This document shows, piece after piece, positions 1 to 16,087 of a stretch of DNA of 64,000 nucleotides (the stretch's first letter is position 1; the number at the start of each line of letters is the position of its first letter). The notes beneath the pieces are model-generated. The model was given only the letters and a program-made list of their open reading frames with translations. It did not search any database and was not told the DNA's origin. The stretch spans positions 186,001 through 250,000 of the forward strand of contig NW_027473342.1 in assembly GCF_050947335.1 (NCBI RefSeq), read 5' to 3'. Made by a program: the position numbers and the translations under genes. The DNA is from Megachile rotundata (lineage: Eukaryota > Arthropoda > Insecta > Hymenoptera > Megachilidae).

Positions 1-375
1 CACAGTCACAATCACACAATCACAATCACACAATCACAATTACACAATCGCACAATCACACAATCACACAATCACACAATCACACAATCACAGAGTCACA
101 CAATCACACAATCACACAATCACACAATCACACAATCACACAATCACACAACCACACAATCACACAATCACACAATCACACAAGCACACAATCACTCAAT
201 CACACAATCACACACTCACAAAATCACACAGTCACAATCACACAGTCACAATCACACAATCACAATCACACAATCACAATTACACAATCGCACAATCACA
301 CAATCACACAATCACACAATCACACAATCACAGAGTCACACAATCACACAATCACACAATCACACAATCACACAA
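1..375. repeat. 240-bp tandem pair
   Basis: Bases 1-135 and 241-375 match base for base at an offset of exactly 240 bp (30 units). The match covers the attacacaatcgcac landmark and the rare cacagagtcac variant (91 and 331). The copies then diverge: one has aagc/actcaat variants near 181, the other aacc and tccac variants near 375-395. Unlike most other sites, the landmark here is preceded by cagtcac rather than cagtacac. Confidence 0.85.
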
Positions 376-674
376 CCACACAATCACACATCCACACAAT
401 CACTCAATCACACAATCACACACTCACACAATCACACAGTCACATTAACACAATCACACAATCACTCAATCACACAATCACACACTCACAAAATCACACA
501 GTCACAATCACACAGTCACAATCACACAATCACAATCACACAATCACAATCACACAATCACACAATCACAATCACACAATCACAATCACACAATCACACA
601 ATCACACAATCACACAATCACACAATCACACAATCACACAATCACACAGTCACACAATCACACAATCACAATCA

Positions 675-855
675 CGCAATCACACAATCACGATTGCACA
701 ATCACGATCACACAATCACGATCACACAATCACGATCACACAATCACGGTCACACAATCACGGTCACAAAATCACGGTCACACAATCACGGTCACACAAT
801 CGCGGTCACACAATCACGCAGTCACACAATCACACAGTCACACAATCACGCAGTC
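675..855. repeat. Type I CpG block, gatcac subtype
   Basis: Reference copy, about 13 CpGs in 181 bp in the fixed order cgcaat, cgattgc, cgatc x3, cggtc x4 (one followed by acaaaatc), cgcggtc, cgcagtc x2. The dyad gattgcacaatc lies at 692. The third cgatc is not changed to cgatg. Confidence 0.9.
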
Positions 856-2337
856 ACACAATCACTCAATCACACAATCACACAATCACACAATCTCACA
901 ATCACACAATCACACAATCACACAATCACACAATCACACAATCACACAATCACACAATCACACAATCACACAATCACACAATCACACAATCACACAATCA
1001 CACAATCACACAGTACACACAATCACAATCACACAATCACAATTACACAATCGCACAATCACACAATCACACAATCACACAATCACACAATCACACAGTC
1101 ACACAATCACACAATCACACAATCACACAATCACACAATCACACAATCACACAATCACACAATCACACAATCACACAATCACACAACCACACAATCACAC
1201 AATCACACAACCACACAATCACACAAGCACACAATCACTCAATCACACAATCACACACTCACACAATCGCACAATCACACAATCACACAATCACACAATC
1301 ACACAATTACACAATCACACAATCACACAATCACACAATCACACAATCACACAATCACACAATCACACAATCACACAATCACACAACCACACAATCACAC
1401 AATCACACAATCACACAACCACACACTCACACAATCACTCAATCACACAATCACACAATCACACAATCACAATCACACAATCACAATCACACAATCACAA
1501 TCACACAATCACAGTCACACAATCACAATCACACAATCACAATCACACAATCACAATCACACAACCACAATCACACAATCACACAATCACACAATCACAC
1601 AATCACACAATCACACAATCACACAATCACACAATCACACAATCACACAATCACACAATCACACAATCACACAATCACACAATCACACAATCACACAATC
1701 ACACAATCACACAATCACACAATCACACAATCACACAATCACACAATCACACAATCACACAATCACACAATCACACAATCACACAATCACACAATCACAC
1801 AATCACACAATCACACAACCACACAATCACACAAGCACACAGTCACTCAATCACACAATCACACACTCACACAATCACACAGTCACAATCACACAATCAC
1901 ACAATCACACAATCACACACTCACACAATCACACACTCACACAATCACACAGTCACAATCACACAGTCACAATCACACAATCACAATCACACAATCACAA
2001 TCACACAATCACACAATAACACAATCACACAATCACACAATCACACAATCACACAATCACACAATCACACAATCACACAATCACACAAGCACACAATCAC
2101 TCAATCACACAATCACACACTCACAAAATCACACAGTCACAATCACACAGTCACAATCACACAATCACAATCACACAATCACAATCACACAATCACACAA
2201 TCACACAATCACACAATCACACAATCACACAATCACACAATCACACAATCACACAATCACACAATCACACAATCACACAATCACACAATCACACAATCAC
2301 ACAATCACACAGTCACACAATCACACAATCACAATCA

Positions 2338-2502
2338 CGCAATCACACAATCACGATTGCACAATCACGATCACACAATCACGATCACACAATCACGATG
2401 ACACAATCACGGTCACACAATCACGGTCACAAAATCACGGTCACACAATCACGGTCACACAATCGCGGTCACACAATCACGCAGTCACACAATCACGCAG
2501 TC
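2338..2502. repeat. Type I CpG block, shortened tail
   Basis: Has cgatgacac; the two cgcagtc units are adjacent, with the usual acagtc unit between them lost (16 bp). Confidence 0.88.
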
Positions 2503-3940
2503 ACACAATCACTCAATCACACAATCACACAATCACACAATCTCACAATCACACAATCACACAATCACACAATCACACAATCACACAATCACACAATCAC
2601 ACAATCACACAATCACACAGTACACACAATCACAATCACACAATCACAATTACACAATCGCACAATCACACAATCACACAATCACACAATCAGACAATCA
2701 CAGAGTCACACAATCACACAATCACACAATCACACAATCACACAATCACACAATCACACAATCACACAATCACACAATCACACAACCACACAATCACACA
2801 ATCACACAACCACACAATCACACAAGCACACAATCACTCAATCACACAATCACACACTCACACAATCGCACAGTCACAATCACACAATCACACAATCACA
2901 CAATCACACAATCACACAATCACACAATCACACAATCACACAATCACACAATCACACAACCACACAATCACACAATCACACAATCACACAACCACACACT
3001 CACACAATCACTCAATCACACAATCACACAATCACACAATCACAATCACACAATCACAATCACACAATCACAATCACACAATCACAATCACACAATCACA
3101 ATCACACAACCACAATCACACAATCACACAATCACACAATCACACAATCACACAATCACACAATCACACAATCACACAATCACACAATCACACAATCACA
3201 CAATCACACAATCACACAATCACACAATCACACAATCACACAATCACACAATCACACAACCACACAATCACACAAGCACACAGTCACTCAATCACACAAT
3301 GACACACTCACACAATCACACAGTCACAATCACACAATCACACAATCACACAATCACAATCACACAATCACGATTACACCATCACACAATCACACTATCT
3401 CACAATCACACAATCACACAATCACACAATCACACAATCACACAATCACACAATCGCACAATCACAATTACACAATCACACAATCACACAATCACACAAT
3501 CACACACTCACACAATCACACAATCACACAATCACACAATCACACACTCACACAATCACACAGACACAATCACACAATCACAATCGCACAATCACAATCA
3601 CACAACCACAATCACACAATCACACAATCACACAATCACACAATCACACAATCACACAATCACACAATCACACAATCACCTAATCACACAATCACACAAT
3701 CACACAACCACACAATCACACAAGCACACAATCACTCAATCACACAATCACACACTCACACAATCACACAGTCACAATCACACAGTCACAATCACACAAT
3801 CACAATCACACAATCACAATCACACAATCACACAATAACACAATCACACAATCACACAATCACACAATCACACAATCACACAATCACACAATCACACAAT
3901 CACACAATCACACAGTCACACAATCACACAATCACAATCA

Positions 3941-4121
3941 CGCAATCACACAATCACGATTGCACAATCACGATCACACAATCACGATCACACAATCACG
4001 ATCACACAATCACGGTCACACAATCACGGTCACAAAATCACGGTCACACAATCACGGTCACACAATCGCGGTCACACAATCACGCAGTCACACAATCACA
4101 CAGTCACACAATCACGCAGTC
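3941..4121. repeat. Type I CpG block, gatcac subtype
   Basis: Same subtype as the block at 675, 3,266 bp upstream; the only two without cgatgac. Confidence 0.9.
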
Positions 4122-5579
4122 ACACAATCACTCAATCACACAATCACACAATCACACAATCTCACAATCACACAATCACACAATCACACAATCACACAAT
4201 CACACAATCACACAATCACACAATCACACAATCACACAATCACACAATCACACAATCACACAATCACACAATCACACAATCACACAGTACACACAATCAC
4301 AATCACACAATCACAATTACACAATCGCACAATCACACAATCACACAATCACACAATCACACAATCACACAGTCACACAATCACACAATCACACAATCAC
4401 ACAATCACACAATCACACAATCACACAATCACACAATCACACAATCACACAATCACACAACCACACAATCACACAATCACACAACCACACAATCACACAA
4501 GCACACAATCACTCAATCACACAATCACACACTCACACAATCGCACAATCACACAATCACACAATCACACAATCACACAATTACACAATCACACAATCAC
4601 ACAATCACACAATCACACAATCACACAATCACACAATCACACAATCACACAATCACACAACCACACAATCACACAATCACACAATCACACAACCACACAC
4701 TCACACAATCACTCAATCACACAATCACACAATCACACAATCACAATCACACAATCACAATCACACAATCACAATCACACAATCACAGTCACACAATCAC
4801 AATCACACAATCACAATCACACAATCACAATCACACAACCACAATCACACAATCACACAATCACACAATCACACAATCACACAATCACACAATCACACAA
4901 TCACACAATCACACAATCACACAATCACACAATCACACAATCACACAATCACACAATCACACAATCACACAATCACACAATCACACAATCACACAATCAC
5001 ACAATCACACAATCACACAATCACACAATCACACAATCACACAATCACACAATCACACAATCACACAATCACACAACCACACAATCACACAAGCACACAG
5101 TCACTCAATCACACAATCACACACTCACACAATCACACAGTCACAATCACACAATCACACAATCACACAATCACACACTCACACAATCACACACTCACAC
5201 AATCACACAGTCACAATCACACAGTCACAATCACACAATCACAATCACACAATCACAATCACACAATCACACAATAACACAATCACACAATCACACAATC
5301 ACACAATCACACAATCACACAATCACACAATCACACAAGCACACAATCACTCAATCACACAATCACACACTCACAAAATCACACAGTCACAATCACACAG
5401 TCACAATCACACAATCACAATCACACAATCACAATCACACAACCACACAATCACACAATCACACAATCACACAATCACACAATCACACAATCACACAATC
5501 ACACAATCACACAATCACACAATCACACAATCACACAATCACACAATCACACAGTCACACAATCACACAATCACAATCA

Positions 5580-5744
5580 CGCAATCACACAATCACGATT
5601 GCACAATCACGATCACACAATCACGATCACACAATCACGATGACACAATCACGGTCACACAATCACGGTCACAAAATCACGGTCACACAATCACGGTCAC
5701 ACAATCGCGGTCACACAATCACGCAGTCACACAATCACGCAGTC
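5580..5744. repeat. Type I CpG block, shortened tail
   Basis: Partner of the block at 2338, sharing its 16-bp loss; offset 3,242 bp. Confidence 0.88.
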
Positions 5745-6989
5745 ACACAATCACTCAATCACACAATCACACAATCACACAATCTCACAATCACACAATC
5801 ACACAATCACACAATCACACAATCACACAATCACACAATCACACAATCACACAATCACACAGTACACACAATCACAATCACACAATCACAATTACACAAT
5901 CGCACAATCACACAATCACACAATCACACAATCAGACAATCACAGAGTCACACAATCACACAATCACACAATCACACAATCACACAATCACACAATCACA
6001 CAATCACACAATCACACAATCACACAACCACACAATCACACAATCACACAACCACACAATCACACAAGCACACAATCACTCAATCACACAATCACACACT
6101 CACACAATCGCACAGTCACAATCACACAATCACACAATCACACAATCACACAATCACACAATCACACAATCACAATCACACAATCACAATCACACAATCA
6201 CACAATCACACAATCACACAATCACACAATCACACAATCACACAATCACACAATCACACAATCACACAATCACACAATCACACAATCACACAATCACACA
6301 AGCACACAATCACTCAATCACACAATCACACACTCACACAATCACACAGTCACAATCACACAATCACACAATCACACAATCACAATCACACAATCACGAT
6401 TACACCATCACACAATCACACTATCTCACAATCACACAATCACACAATCACACAATCACACAATCACACAATCACACAATCGCACAATCACAATTACACA
6501 ATCACACAATCACACAATCACACAATCACACACTCACACAATCACACAATCACACAATCACACAATCACACACTCACACAATCACACAGACACAATCACA
6601 CAATCACAATCGCACAATCACAATCACACAACCACAATCACACAATCACACAATCACACAATCACACAATCACACAATCACACAATCACACAATCACACA
6701 ATCACACAATCACCTAATCACACAATCACACAATCACACAACCACACAATCACACAAGCACACAATCACTCAATCACACAATCACACACTCACACAATCA
6801 CACAGTCACAATCACACAGTCACAATCACACAATCACAATCACACAATCACAATCACACAATCACACAATAACACAATCACACAATCACACAATCACACA
6901 ATCACACAATCACACAATCACACAATCACACAATCACACAAGCACACAATCACTCAATCACACAATCACACACTCACAAAATCACACAG

Positions 6990-8230
6990 TCACAATCACA
7001 CAGTCACAATCACACAATCACAATCACACAATCACAATCACACAATCACACAATCACACAATCACACAATCACACAATCACACAATCACACAATCACACA
7101 ATCACACAATCACACAGTCACACAATCACACAATCACAATCACGCAATCACACAATCACGATTGCACAATCACGATCACACAATCACGATCACACAATCA
7201 CGATGACACAATCACGGTCACACAATCACGGTCACAAAATCACGGTCACACAATCACGGTCACACAATCGCGGTCACACAATCACGCAGTCACACAATCA
7301 CACAGTCACACAATCACGCAGTCACACAATCACTCAATCACACAATCACACAATCACACAATCTCACAATCACACAATCACACAATCACACAATCACACA
7401 ATCACACAATCACACAATCACACAATCACACAATCACACAGTACACACAATCACAATCACACAATCACAATTACACAATCGCACAATCACACAATCACAC
7501 AATCACACAATCACACAATCACAGAGTCACACAATCACACAATCACACAATCACACAATCACACAATCACACAATCACACAATCACACAACCACACAATC
7601 ACACAATCACACAACCACACAATCACACAAGCACACAATCACTCAATCACACAATCACACACTCACACAATCGCACAGTCACAATCACACAATCACACAA
7701 TCACACAATCACACAATCACACAATCACACAATCACACAATCACACAATCACACAATCACACAACCACACAATCACACAATCACACAATCACACAACCAC
7801 ACACTCACACAATCACTCAATCACACAATCACACAATCACACAATCACAATCACACAATCACAATCACACAATCACAATCACACAATCACAATCACACAA
7901 TCACAATCACACAATCACAATCACACAATCACAATCACACAATCACAATCACACAACCACAATCACACAATCACACAATCACACAATCACACAATCACAC
8001 AATCACACAATCACACAATCACACAATCACACAATCACACAATCACACAATCACACAATCACACAATCACACAATCACACAATCACACAATCACACAATC
8101 ACACAATCACACAATCACACAATCACACAACCACACAATCACACAAGCACACAGTCACTCAATCACACAATCACACACTCACACAATCACACAGTCACAA
8201 TCACACAATCACACAATCACAATCACACAA
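6990..8230. repeat. Partial relative of the 3.25-kb block
   Basis: It starts with a type I block (7143), GTAC (7441) and cacagagtc (7522), then a 6-bp-rich stretch near 7840-7960 and a long pure 8-mer run. It reaches cgattacaccatc at 8234. The order resembles 2.34-3.37 kb, but the internal spacing differs by about 60 bp. It grades into the next block without a sharp edge. Confidence 0.65.
7143..7323. repeat. Type I CpG block, standard
   Basis: Full 181-bp form with cgatgacac and two separated cgcagtc units; followed by the actcaatc and atctcac variants. Confidence 0.9.
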
Positions 8231-9780
8231 TCACGATTACACCATCACACAATCACACTATCTCACAATCACACAATCACACAATCACACAATCACACAA
8301 TCACACGATCACACAATCGCACAATCACAATTACACAATCACACAATCACACAATCACACAATCACACACTCACACAATCACACAATCACACAATCACAC
8401 AATCACACACTCACACAATCACACAGACACAATCACACAATCACAATCGCACAATCACAATCACACAACCACAATCACACAATCACACAATCACACAATC
8501 ACACAATCACACAATCACACAATCACACAATCACACAATCACACAATCACAAAATCACACAATCACACAATCACACAACCACACAATCACACAACCACAC
8601 AATCACACAACCACACAATCACTCAATCACACAATCACACAGTCACAATCACACAATCACACAATCACACAATCACACACTCACACAATCACACAATCAC
8701 ACGATCACACAGTCACACGATCACGATCACACAATCACACAATCACGCAATCACAATCACGGTCACTCAATCACGGCCACACAATCACGGTCACACAATC
8801 ACGGTCACACAATCACGGTCACACAATCACGGTCACACAATCACACAATCACACAAGCACACAATCACTCAATCACACAATCACACACTCATACAATCCC
8901 ACAGTCACAATCACACAATCACACAATCACCTAATCACACAATCACACAATCACACAACCACACAATCACACAAGCACACAATCACTCAATCAGACAATC
9001 ACACACTCACACAATCACACAATCACACAATCACACAATCACATAATCACACAATCACACAATCACACAATCACACAATCACACAATCACACAATTACAC
9101 AGTACACACAATCACAATCACACAATCACAATTACACAATCGCACAATCACACAATCGCACAATCACACAATCACACAATCACACAGTCACACAATCACA
9201 CAATCACACAATCACACAATCACACAATCACACAATCACACAATCACACAATCACACAATCACACAGTCACACAATCACACAATCACACAATCACACAAT
9301 CACTCAATCACACAATCACAATCACACAACCACAATCACACAATCACACAATCACACAATCACACAATCACACAATCACACAATCACACAATCACACAAT
9401 CACACAATCACACAACCACACAATCACACACTCACACAATCACACAATCACACAATCACACAATCACACAATCACACAATCACACAATCACACAATCACA
9501 CAATCACACAATCACACAATCACACAATCACACAATCACACAATCACACAACCACACAATCACACAACCACAATCACACAATCACACAATCACACAATCA
9601 CACAATCACACAATCACACAATCACACAACCACACAATCACACAACCACACAATCACACAATCACACAATCACACAACCACACAGTCACTCAATCACACA
9701 ATCACACACTCACACAATCACACAGTCACAATCACACAATCACAATCACACAATCACACAATCACACACTCACACAATCA
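7930..9780. repeat. ~1.85-kb block, copy 1 (4.25-4.28-kb offset)
   Basis: Contains cgattacaccatc (8234), a type II CpG block (8702), a cacctaatc variant, GTAC (9102) and a run of aacc-marked units ending near 9780. The same order occurs at 12.2-14.03 kb at offsets of 4,279, 4,281 and 4,251 bp. The type II block here has gatcacgatcac where other copies have gatcacacgatcac, a difference of one 2-bp step. Confidence 0.75.
8702..8835. repeat. Type II CpG block
   Basis: Order: cgatc, acagtc, cgatcacgatc, cgcaatc, cggtcactcaatc, cggccac, then repeated cggtcac. No cgattgc dyad. Has the most trailing cggtcac units of the left-hand copies. Confidence 0.87.
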
Positions 9781-10098
9781 CACAATCACACAATCACACA
9801 ATCACACAATCACACAATCACACAATCACACAATCACACAATCACACAATCACACAAGCACACAATCACTCAATCACACAATCACACACTCACAAAATCA
9901 CACAGTCACAATCACACAGTCACAATCACACAATCACAATCACACAATCACAATCACACAATCACACAATCACACAATCACACAATCACACAATCACACA
10001 ATCACACAATCACACAATCACACAATCACACAATCACACAATCACACAATCACACAATCACACAATCACACAGTCACACAATCACACAATCACAATCA

Positions 10099-10247
10099 CG
10101 CAATCACACAATCACGATTGCACAATCACGATCACACAATCACGATCACACAATCACGATGACACAATCACGGTCACACAATCACGGTCACAAAATCACG
10201 GTCACACAATCACGGTCACACAATCGCGGTCACACAATCACGCAGTC
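10099..10247. repeat. Type I CpG block, 3' truncated
   Basis: Ends after the first cgcagtc; the sequence then passes into aacc and catacaatc units. Confidence 0.85.
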
Positions 10248-10454
10248 ACACAATCACACAGTCACACAATCACACAATCACACAACCACACAATCACACA
10301 ATCATACAATCACACAACCACACACTCACACAATCACTCAATCACACAATCACACAATCACACAATCACAATCACACAATCACAATCACACAATCACAAT
10401 CACAATCACACAATCACACAATCACACAGTCACACAATCACACAATCACAATCA

Positions 10455-10589
10455 CGCAATCACACAATCACGATTGCACAATCACGATCACACAATCACG
10501 ATCACACAATCACGATGACACAATCACGGTCACAAAATCACGGTCACACAATCACGGTCACACAATCGCGGTCACACAATCACGCAGTC
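10455..10589. repeat. Type I CpG block, short form
   Basis: Lacks one cggtcacacaatca unit after cgatgac and ends after one cgcagtc. The same form is seen at 19589. Confidence 0.85.
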
Positions 10590-10982
10590 ACACAATCACA
10601 CAGTCACAATCACACAATCACAATCACACAATCACAATCACACAATCACACAATCACACAATCACACAATCACACAATCACACAATCACACAATCACACA
10701 ATCACACAATCACACAATCACACAATCACACAATCACACAAGCACACAATCACTCAATCACACAATCACACACTCACAAAATCACACAGTCACAATCACA
10801 CAGTCACAATCACACAATCACAATCACACAATCACAATCACACAATCACACAATCACACAATCACACAATCACACAATCACACAATCACACAATCACACA
10901 ATCACACAATCACACAATCACACAATCACACAATCACACAATCACACAATCACACAGTCACACAATCACACAATCACAATCA

Positions 10983-11163
10983 CGCAATCACACAATCACG
11001 ATTGCACAATCACGATCACACAATCACGATCACACAATCACGATGACACAATCACGGTCACACAATCACGGTCACAAAATCACGGTCACACAATCACGGT
11101 CACACAATCGCGGTCACACAATCACGCAGTCACACAATCACACAGTCACACAATCACGCAGTC
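10983..11163. repeat. Type I CpG block, standard
   Basis: Full form; partner at 20101 (9,118 bp). Confidence 0.9.
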
Positions 11164-11349
11164 ACACAATCACTCAATCACACAATCACACAATCACACA
11201 ATCTCACAATCACACAATCACACAATCACACAATCACACAATCACACAATCACACAATCACACAATCACACAATCACACAATCACACAGTACACACAATC
11301 ACAATCACACAATCACAATTACACAATCGCACAATCACACAATAACGCA

Positions 11350-12200
11350 ATCACACAATCGCACAAGCACACAATCACTCAACCACACAATCACACACTC
11401 ACAAAATCACACAGTCACAATCACACAGTCACAATCACACAATCACAATCACACAATCACCTAATCACACAATCACACAATCACACAATCACACAACCAC
11501 ACAATCGCACAAGCACACAATCACTCAATCAGACAATCACACACTCACACAATCACACAATCACACAATCACACAATCACATAATCACACAATCACACAA
11601 TCACACAATCACACAATCACACAATCACACAGTACACACAATCACAATCACACAATCACAATTACACAAACGCACAATCACACAATCGCACAATCACACA
11701 ATCACACAACCACACACTCACACAATCACTCAATCACACAATCACACAATCACACAATCACAATAAGACAATCACAATCACACAATCACAATCACAATCA
11801 CACAATCACAATCACACAATCACAATCACACAACCACAATCACACAATCACACAATCACACAATCACACAATCACACAATCACACAATCGCACAATCACA
11901 ATTGCACAATCACACAATCACACAATCACACAATCACACACTCACACAATCACACAATCACACAATCACACAATCACACACTCACACAATCACACAGACA
12001 CAATCACACAATCACAATCGCACAATCACAATCACACAACCACAATCACACAATCACACAATCACACAATCACACAACCACACACTCACAAAATCACTCA
12101 ATCACACAATCACACAATCACACAATCACAATCACACAATCACAATCACACAATCACAATCACACAATCACAATCACACAATCACAATCACACAACCACA
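11350..12200. repeat. Segment with paired aataagac marker
   Basis: Follows the landmark string caataacgcaatc (about 11341). It contains a cacctaatc variant, GTAC (11632), the rare aataagac (11762), an acaattgcac variant (about 11897) and a 6-bp-rich stretch near 12120-12200. The same rare markers occur at 21614, 21744 and about 21879, an offset of 9,982 bp. Confidence 0.75.
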
Positions 12201-14050
12201 ATCACACAATCACACAATCACACAATCACACAATCACACAATCACACAATCACACAATCACACAATCACACAATCACACAATCACACAATCACACAATCA
12301 CACAATCACACAATCACACAATCACACAATCACACAATCACACAATCACACAATCACACAATCACACAATCACACAATCACACAATCACACAATCACACA
12401 ACCACACAATCACACAAGCACACAGTCACTCAATCACACAATCACACACTCACACAATCACACAGTCACAATCACACAATCACACAATCACACAATCACA
12501 ATCACACAATCACGATTACACCATCACACAATCACACTATCTCACAATCACACAATCACACAATCACACAATCACACAATCACACAATCACACAATCGCA
12601 CAATCACAATTACACAATCACACAATCACACAATCACACAATCACACAATCACACACTCACACAATCACACAATCACACAATCACACAATCACACACTCA
12701 CACAATCACACAGACACAATCACACAATCACAATCGCACAATCACAATCACACAACCACAATCACACAATCACACAATCACACAATCACACAATCACACA
12801 ATCACACAATCACACAATCACACAATCACAAAATCACACAATCACACAATCACACAACCACACAATCACACAACCACACAATCACACAACCACACAATCA
12901 CTCAATCACACAATCACACAGTCACAATCACACAATCACACAATCACACAATCACACACTCACACAATCACACAATCACACGATCACACAGTCACACGAT
13001 CACACGATCACACAATCACACAATCACGCAATCACAATCACGGTCACTCAATCACGGCCACACAATCACGGTCACACAATCACGGTCACACAATCACGGT
13101 CACACAATCACACAATCACACAAGCACACAATCACTCAATCACACAATCACACACTCATACAATCCCACAGTCACAATCACACAATCACACAATCACCTA
13201 ATCACACAATCACACAATCACACAACCACACAATCACACAAGCACACAATCACTCAATCAGACAATCACACACTCACACAATCACACAATCACACAATCA
13301 CACAATCACATAATCACACAATCACACAATCACACAATCACACAATTACACAGTACACACAATCACAATCACACAATCACAATTACACAATCGCACAATC
13401 ACACAATCGCACAATCACACAATCACACAATCACACAGTCACACAATCACACAATCACACAATCACACAATCACACAATCACACAATCACACAATCACAC
13501 AATCACACAATCACACAGTCACACAATCACACAATCACACAATCACACAATCACTCAATCACACAATCACAATCACACAACCACAATCACACAATCACAC
13601 AATCACACAATCACACAATCACACAATCACACAATCACACAATCACACAATCACACAATCACACAATCACACAACCACACAATCACACACTCACACAATC
13701 ACACAATCACACAATCACACAATCACACAATCACACAATCACACAATCACACAATCACACAATCACACAATCACACAATCACACAATCACACAACCACAC
13801 AATCACACAACCACAATCACACAATCACACAATCACACAATCACACAATCACACAATCACACAATCACACAACCACACAATCACACAACCACACAATCAC
13901 ACAATCACACAATCACACAACCACACAGTCACTCAATCACACAATCACACACTCACACAATCACACAGTCACAATCACACAATCACAATCACACAATCAC
14001 ACAATCACACACTCACACAATCACACAATCACACAATCACACAATAACAT
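12200..14050. repeat. ~1.85-kb block, copy 2
   Basis: Colinear with 7.93-9.78 kb: cgattacaccatc (12513), type II block (12981), GTAC (13353), then aacc-marked units and a caataacataatc end at 14043. It is shorter inside the type II block, with one fewer cggtcac unit than at 8702. Confidence 0.75.
12981..13103. repeat. Type II CpG block
   Basis: Partner of 8702; has cgatcacacgatc and one fewer trailing cggtcac. Confidence 0.87.
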
Positions 14051-14872
14051 AATCACACAATCACACAATCACACAATCACACAATCACACAATCACACAA
14101 TCACACAATCACACAATCACACAATCACACAATCACACAATCACACAATCACACAATCACACAATCACACAATCACACAATCACACAATCTCACAATCAC
14201 ACAATCACACAATCACACAATCACACAATCACACAATCACACAATCACACAATCACACAATCACACAATCACACAGTACACACAATCACAATCACACAAT
14301 CACAATTACACAATCGCACAATCACACAATAACACAATCACACAATCACACAAGCACACAATCACTCAATCACACAATCACACACTCACAAAATCACACA
14401 GTCACAATCACACAGTCACAATCACACAATCACAATCACACAATCACAATCACACAATCACACAATCACACAATCACACAATCACACAATCACACAATCA
14501 CACAATCACACAATCACACAATCACACAATCACACAACCACACAATCACACAATCACACAACCACACAATCACACACTCACACAATCGCACAGTCACAAT
14601 CACACAATCACACAATCACACAATCACACAATCACACAATCACACAATCACACAATCACACAATCACACAATCACACAATCACACAATCACACAATCACG
14701 CAACCACACAATCACACAATCATACAATCACACAACCACACACTCGCACAATCACTCAATCACACAATCACACAATCACAATCACACAATCACAATCACA
14801 CAATCACAATCACAATCACACAATCACATAATCACACAATCACACAGTCACACAATCACACAATCACAATCA

Positions 14873-15053
14873 CGCAATCACACAATCACGATTGCACAAT
14901 CACGATCACACAATCACGATCACACAATCACGATGACACAATCACGGTCACACAATCACGGTCACAAAATCACGGTCACACAATCACGGTCACACAATCG
15001 CGGTCACACAATCACGCAGTCACACAATCACACAGTCACACAATCACGCAGTC
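14873..15053. repeat. Type I CpG block, standard
   Basis: Opens the first 1,215-bp block; partner at 23822 (8,949 bp). Confidence 0.9.
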
Positions 15054-16087
15054 ACACAATCACTCAATCACACAATCACACAATCACACAATCTCACAAT
15101 CACACAATCACACAATCACACAATCACACAATCACACAATCACACAATCACACAATCACACAATCACACAATCACACAGTACACACAATCACAATCACAC
15201 AATCACAATTACACAATCGCACAATCACACAATAACACAATCACACAATCACACAAGCACACAATCACTCAATCACACAATCACACACTCACAAAATCAC
15301 ACAGTCACAATCACACAGTCACAATCACACAATCACAATCACACAATCACAATCACACAACCACACAATCACACAAGCACACAGTCACTCAATCACACAA
15401 TCACACACTCACACAATCACACAGTCACAATCACACAATCACACAATCACACAATCACACAATCACACAATCACACAATCACACAATCACACAATCACAC
15501 AATCACACAATCACACAATCACACAATCACACAATCACACAATCACACAATCACACAATCACACAATCGCACAATCACACAATCACACAATCACACAATC
15601 ACCTAATCACACAATCACACAATCACACAACCACACAATCACACAAGCACACAATCACTCAATCACACAATCACACACTCACACAATCACACAGTCACAA
15701 TCACACAGTCACAATCACACAATCACAATCACACAATCACAATCACACAATCACACAATCACACAATCACACAATCACACAATCACACAATCACACAATC
15801 ACACAATCACACAATCACACAATCACACAATCACACAATCACACAATCACACAAGCACACCATCACTCAATCACACAATCACACACTCACAAAATCACAC
15901 AGTCACAATCACACAGTCACAATCACACAATCACAATCACACAATCACAATCACACAATCACACAATCACACAATCACACAATCACACAATCACACAATC
16001 ACACAATCACACAATCACACAATCACACAATCACACAATCACACAATCACACAATCACACAGTCACACAATCACACAATCACAATCA

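Larger units (their letters stand above)
600..3850. repeat. 3.25-kb block, copy 1
   Basis: Landmarks run in the order type I CpG block (675), GTAC (1013), 6-bp-rich stretch (about 1460-1570), long pure 8-mer run, type I block (2338), GTAC (2620), cacagagtc (2701), cgattacaccatc (3371). The same order recurs 3,242-3,274 bp downstream, with small steps of 8 bp or multiples. This copy has a cacaatgacac variant at 3299 and about 216 bp (27 units) near 2.9-3.37 kb that the next copy lacks. Boundaries lie in pure repeat and are approximate. Confidence 0.8.
3850..6990. repeat. 3.25-kb block, copy 2
   Basis: Landmarks match the preceding copy: type I at 3941, GTAC at 4287, type I at 5580, GTAC at 5862, cacagagtc at 5943 and cgattacaccatc at 6397. 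The first type I block of each copy has gatcac where nearly all others have gatgac. This shared variant marks the two copies as a recent tandem duplication. About 216 bp are missing in the second half relative to the first copy. Confidence 0.8.
9780..11350. repeat. Closely spaced trio of type I CpG blocks
   Basis: Three type I blocks lie at 10099, 10455 and 10983, only 356 and 528 bp apart against the usual 1.2-1.6 kb. The first two are truncated at their 3' side, ending after one cgcag instead of two. The last two recur about 9.12-9.13 kb downstream (19589 and 20101). Confidence 0.75.

Noticed and set aside
675..855. CpG island promoter at type I blocks
   Set aside because: The blocks are short, have modest GC content, and no TATA, initiator or downstream gene. 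CpG density alone does not support a promoter.
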